From Planctomycetota bacterium (GTDB taxonomy: Bacteria > Planctomycetota > UBA1135 > GCA-002686595): a stretch of DNA of 43,112 nt. A program made the translations under genes and the position numbers. The DNA is taken from assembly GCA_026692665.1 (NCBI GenBank), contig JAPLOF010000018.1, positions 1-43,112 on the forward strand, written 5' to 3'. How positions within the stretch are numbered: position 1 is the stretch's first letter; each line of letters starts with the position of its first letter. The notes under the pieces were generated by a model that did no database searches, was not told where the DNA came from, and was given only the letters and a program-made list of their open reading frames with translations. Shown piece after piece: positions 41,769-43,112 of this stretch.

Positions 41769-43108
41769 TGGTCTCCCAGCACTACCCGGCGCACGTCTCG
41801 GAACGGCAGAAGAAGCTCGAGGCCGCGCTCGCGGCGGCGGGCTTCGACGGGCTCGTCATCCAGGCCGGCGCGCCCTTCACCTACTTCTCCGACGACCAGG
41901 ACGCGCCGTTCCGGCCGACGCCGCATTTCGCGCACTGGACGCCGCTCGAGGGGCCGTCGCACCTCCTGCACCTGCAGGTCGGCAAGAAGCCGCGCCTCGC
42001 GCGCGTGGCGCCCGAGGACTACTGGTACGAGCAGGCTCCGCTCGGGAATCCGTACTGGGCTTCGCAGTTCGACATGGTCGAGGTCCCGGACGTGGAGCGG
42101 GCCTGGCGCGAGCTGCCGATCCGTGGGCGCACCGCGTACGTCGGCGACCGGCCGGAGGAAGCCGGCGCTCACGGCATCCTGCGCGACGCGCAGAATCCCT
42201 CTGCGCTCACGGCGCGACTCGACTGGGACCGCGCGGTCAAGACCGCCTACGAAGTCGACTGCATGGCCGCGGCTTCGGCGCTGGGCGTGCGCGGGCACGC
42301 GGCGGCGTCCAGCGCGTTCCGCGAGGGCGCGAGCGAGCTCGCGATCCACCAGGCCTACGTGGAAGCCATCGGCTGCACGGACAAGGACCTGCCCTACGAG
42401 AGCATCGTGGGACTCGACGAGAAGGGCGCGATCCTCCACTACTGCGGCAAGCGCAAGACAGGAAGCGGGCGTGTGCTCCTCATCGACGTGGGCGCACAGG
42501 TGAACCGGTACGCGTCGGACATCACGCGCACGTGGACGACCGACAAGGCGGACGCGGCCTTCCGCGACCTCGTGGCGGGCATGGAGAAGCTGCAGCTCGA
42601 GCTGTGCGGACTCGTCAAGCCGGGGATCGCCTACCTCGACCTGCACGCGGCCGCGCACCAGAAGATCGGCGACCTCCTGCACAAGGTCGGCGTGCTGAAG
42701 ATCGGCGGGAAGGACGCCATCGCGCGCGGCGTCACCTCGCCCTTCTTTCCGCACGGCCTCGGGCACTTCCTCGGAATCCAGGTGCACGACGTCGGCGGCC
42801 GCCAGAAGTCGCCCGAGGGCGGCACCGTCCCGCCGCCGCCCGAGTTCCCCTACCTGCGGACGACGCGCAAGGTCGAGGTCGGCCAGGTGTTCACGATCGA
42901 GCCCGGCCTCTACTTCATCGAGATGCTCCTGCGCCCGCACCGCACCGGCGCGACCAAGGACCTGTTCGACTGGAAGCTCGTCGACCGCCTGAGCTCCCAC
43001 GGCGGCATCCGCATCGAGGACAACGTGCTCGTCACGAAGGACGGGCACCGGAACCTGACGCGCGAAGCCACCGCATCCAGTGGACTGCCGCGCGCGGTGC
43101 CTGGCTAA
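41768..43108 (+). CDS. pepQ: Xaa-Pro dipeptidase (prolidase, M24B)
   Basis: This is a 446-residue cytoplasmic metallopeptidase that splits dipeptides with proline at the second position. The N-terminal domain (to about 165) is the pita-bread family's non-catalytic part. The C-terminal domain carries all five metal ligands: Asp240 (LLIDVGAQ), Asp251 (ASDITRTW), His333 (HGLGHFLGIQVHDVGG), Glu378 (FTIEPGLYF) and Glu417 (GGIRIEDNVLV). The spacing matches bacterial PepQ/OPAA enzymes, and the length is typical (about 440). The start is ATG at 41768, with GGAG 7 nt upstream inside the transporter's last codons. The stop TAA is at 43106-43108, just inside the window end. It pairs logically with the peptide transporter. 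Confidence 0.96.
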   Translation: MVSQHYPAHVSERQKKLEAALAAAGFDGLVIQAGAPFTYFSDDQDAPFRPTPHFAHWTPLEGPSHLLHLQVGKKPRLARVAPEDYWYEQAPLGNPYWASQFDMVEVPDVERAWRELPIRGRTAYVGDRPEEAGAHGILRDAQNPSALTARLDWDRAVKTAYEVDCMAAASALGVRGHAAASSAFREGASELAIHQAYVEAIGCTDKDLPYESIVGLDEKGAILHYCGKRKTGSGRVLLIDVGAQVNRYASDITRTWTTDKADAAFRDLVAGMEKLQLELCGLVKPGIAYLDLHAAAHQKIGDLLHKVGVLKIGGKDAIARGVTSPFFPHGLGHFLGIQVHDVGGRQKSPEGGTVPPPPEFPYLRTTRKVEVGQVFTIEPGLYFIEMLLRPHRTGATKDLFDWKLVDRLSSHGGIRIEDNVLVTKDGHRNLTREATASSGLPRAVPG

Positions 43109-43112
43109 CTTG

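Noticed and set aside
1..43112. tRNA genes, CRISPR arrays, insertion sequences, phage genes
   Set aside because: No spaced repeats, transposase or integrase motifs or tRNA-like cloverleaf were noticed on reading. A dedicated scan could still find a missed tRNA.

Overview
The window is high-GC bacterial DNA with dense coding on both strands. The gene content points to a planctomycete (Planctomycetota). It has an ECF sigma factor of the planctomycete type overlapping a receptor-like Ser/Thr kinase, and a second kinase fused to a formylglycine-generating-enzyme-like domain. It has large secreted CARDB and DCNxNGxxD-repeat proteins, choice-of-anchor proteins, and a family of secreted proteins sharing one cysteine-containing C-terminal module. 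This placement is inferred from gene families; there is no rRNA in the window. I saw no tRNA, CRISPR array or insertion sequence.

Layout. 1-11067 (minus strand) is a probable transcription unit: a mini-gene (10858-11067), a GTGA-overlapping kinase/FGE-like receptor (8372-10861), a secreted protein (6931-8226), a 2168-residue CARDB protein (374-6880), and a cut-off paralogue of the 6931-8226 protein (1-294). 11068-11609 is non-coding and holds a strong RNA hairpin. 11610-14069 (plus) is a response regulator followed by groES-groEL and a terminator hairpin. 14411-17790 (minus) holds a GT9 glycosyltransferase, an ATP-grasp ligase and a multi-pass membrane protein. 17924-27888 (plus) holds a duplicated choice-of-anchor E protein, an M60 metallopeptidase, a large secreted protein, and the ECF sigma/kinase pair. 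27952-30342 (minus) is a paralogue of the large secreted protein, convergent with the kinase. 30489-31718 (minus) is a degenerate gluzincin-like protein, divergent from a methyltransferase/FUN14 pair (31731-33078, plus). 33221-36778 (minus) is a GH78 rhamnosidase followed by a small membrane protein. 36811-39348 (plus) is a rhomboid protein and an Npt/MFS-like transporter. 39358-40173 (minus) is a GNAT acetyltransferase. 40254-43108 (plus) is a proton-coupled peptide transporter overlapping an Xaa-Pro dipeptidase.

How the parts may work together. Two membrane-anchored kinases sit among genes for secreted, repeat-rich surface proteins. Four of those proteins end in the same roughly 150-residue module (FC-x-GDG ... 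C-x-C-G ... GC-x-[NS]-S ... FQG ... RC ... WYR ... FC ... NL[ST]). It may be a surface-retention or recognition module, and it is the best candidate here for something undescribed. The last operon is a clear nutrient route: uptake of di- and tripeptides, then hydrolysis of Xaa-Pro dipeptides. The rhamnosidase and M60 peptidase suggest breakdown of polysaccharides and glycoproteins.

Several genes without a good Shine-Dalgarno sequence have a TAnnnT hexamer only 6-10 nt upstream of GTG or ATG, which suggests leaderless transcripts. Several intergenic hairpins pair fully only on the plus strand because of G-U wobbles and lack U-tracts. Start codons were chosen from signal peptides, overlaps and ribosome-binding sites, because in DNA this GC-rich open frames extend far beyond the real genes.
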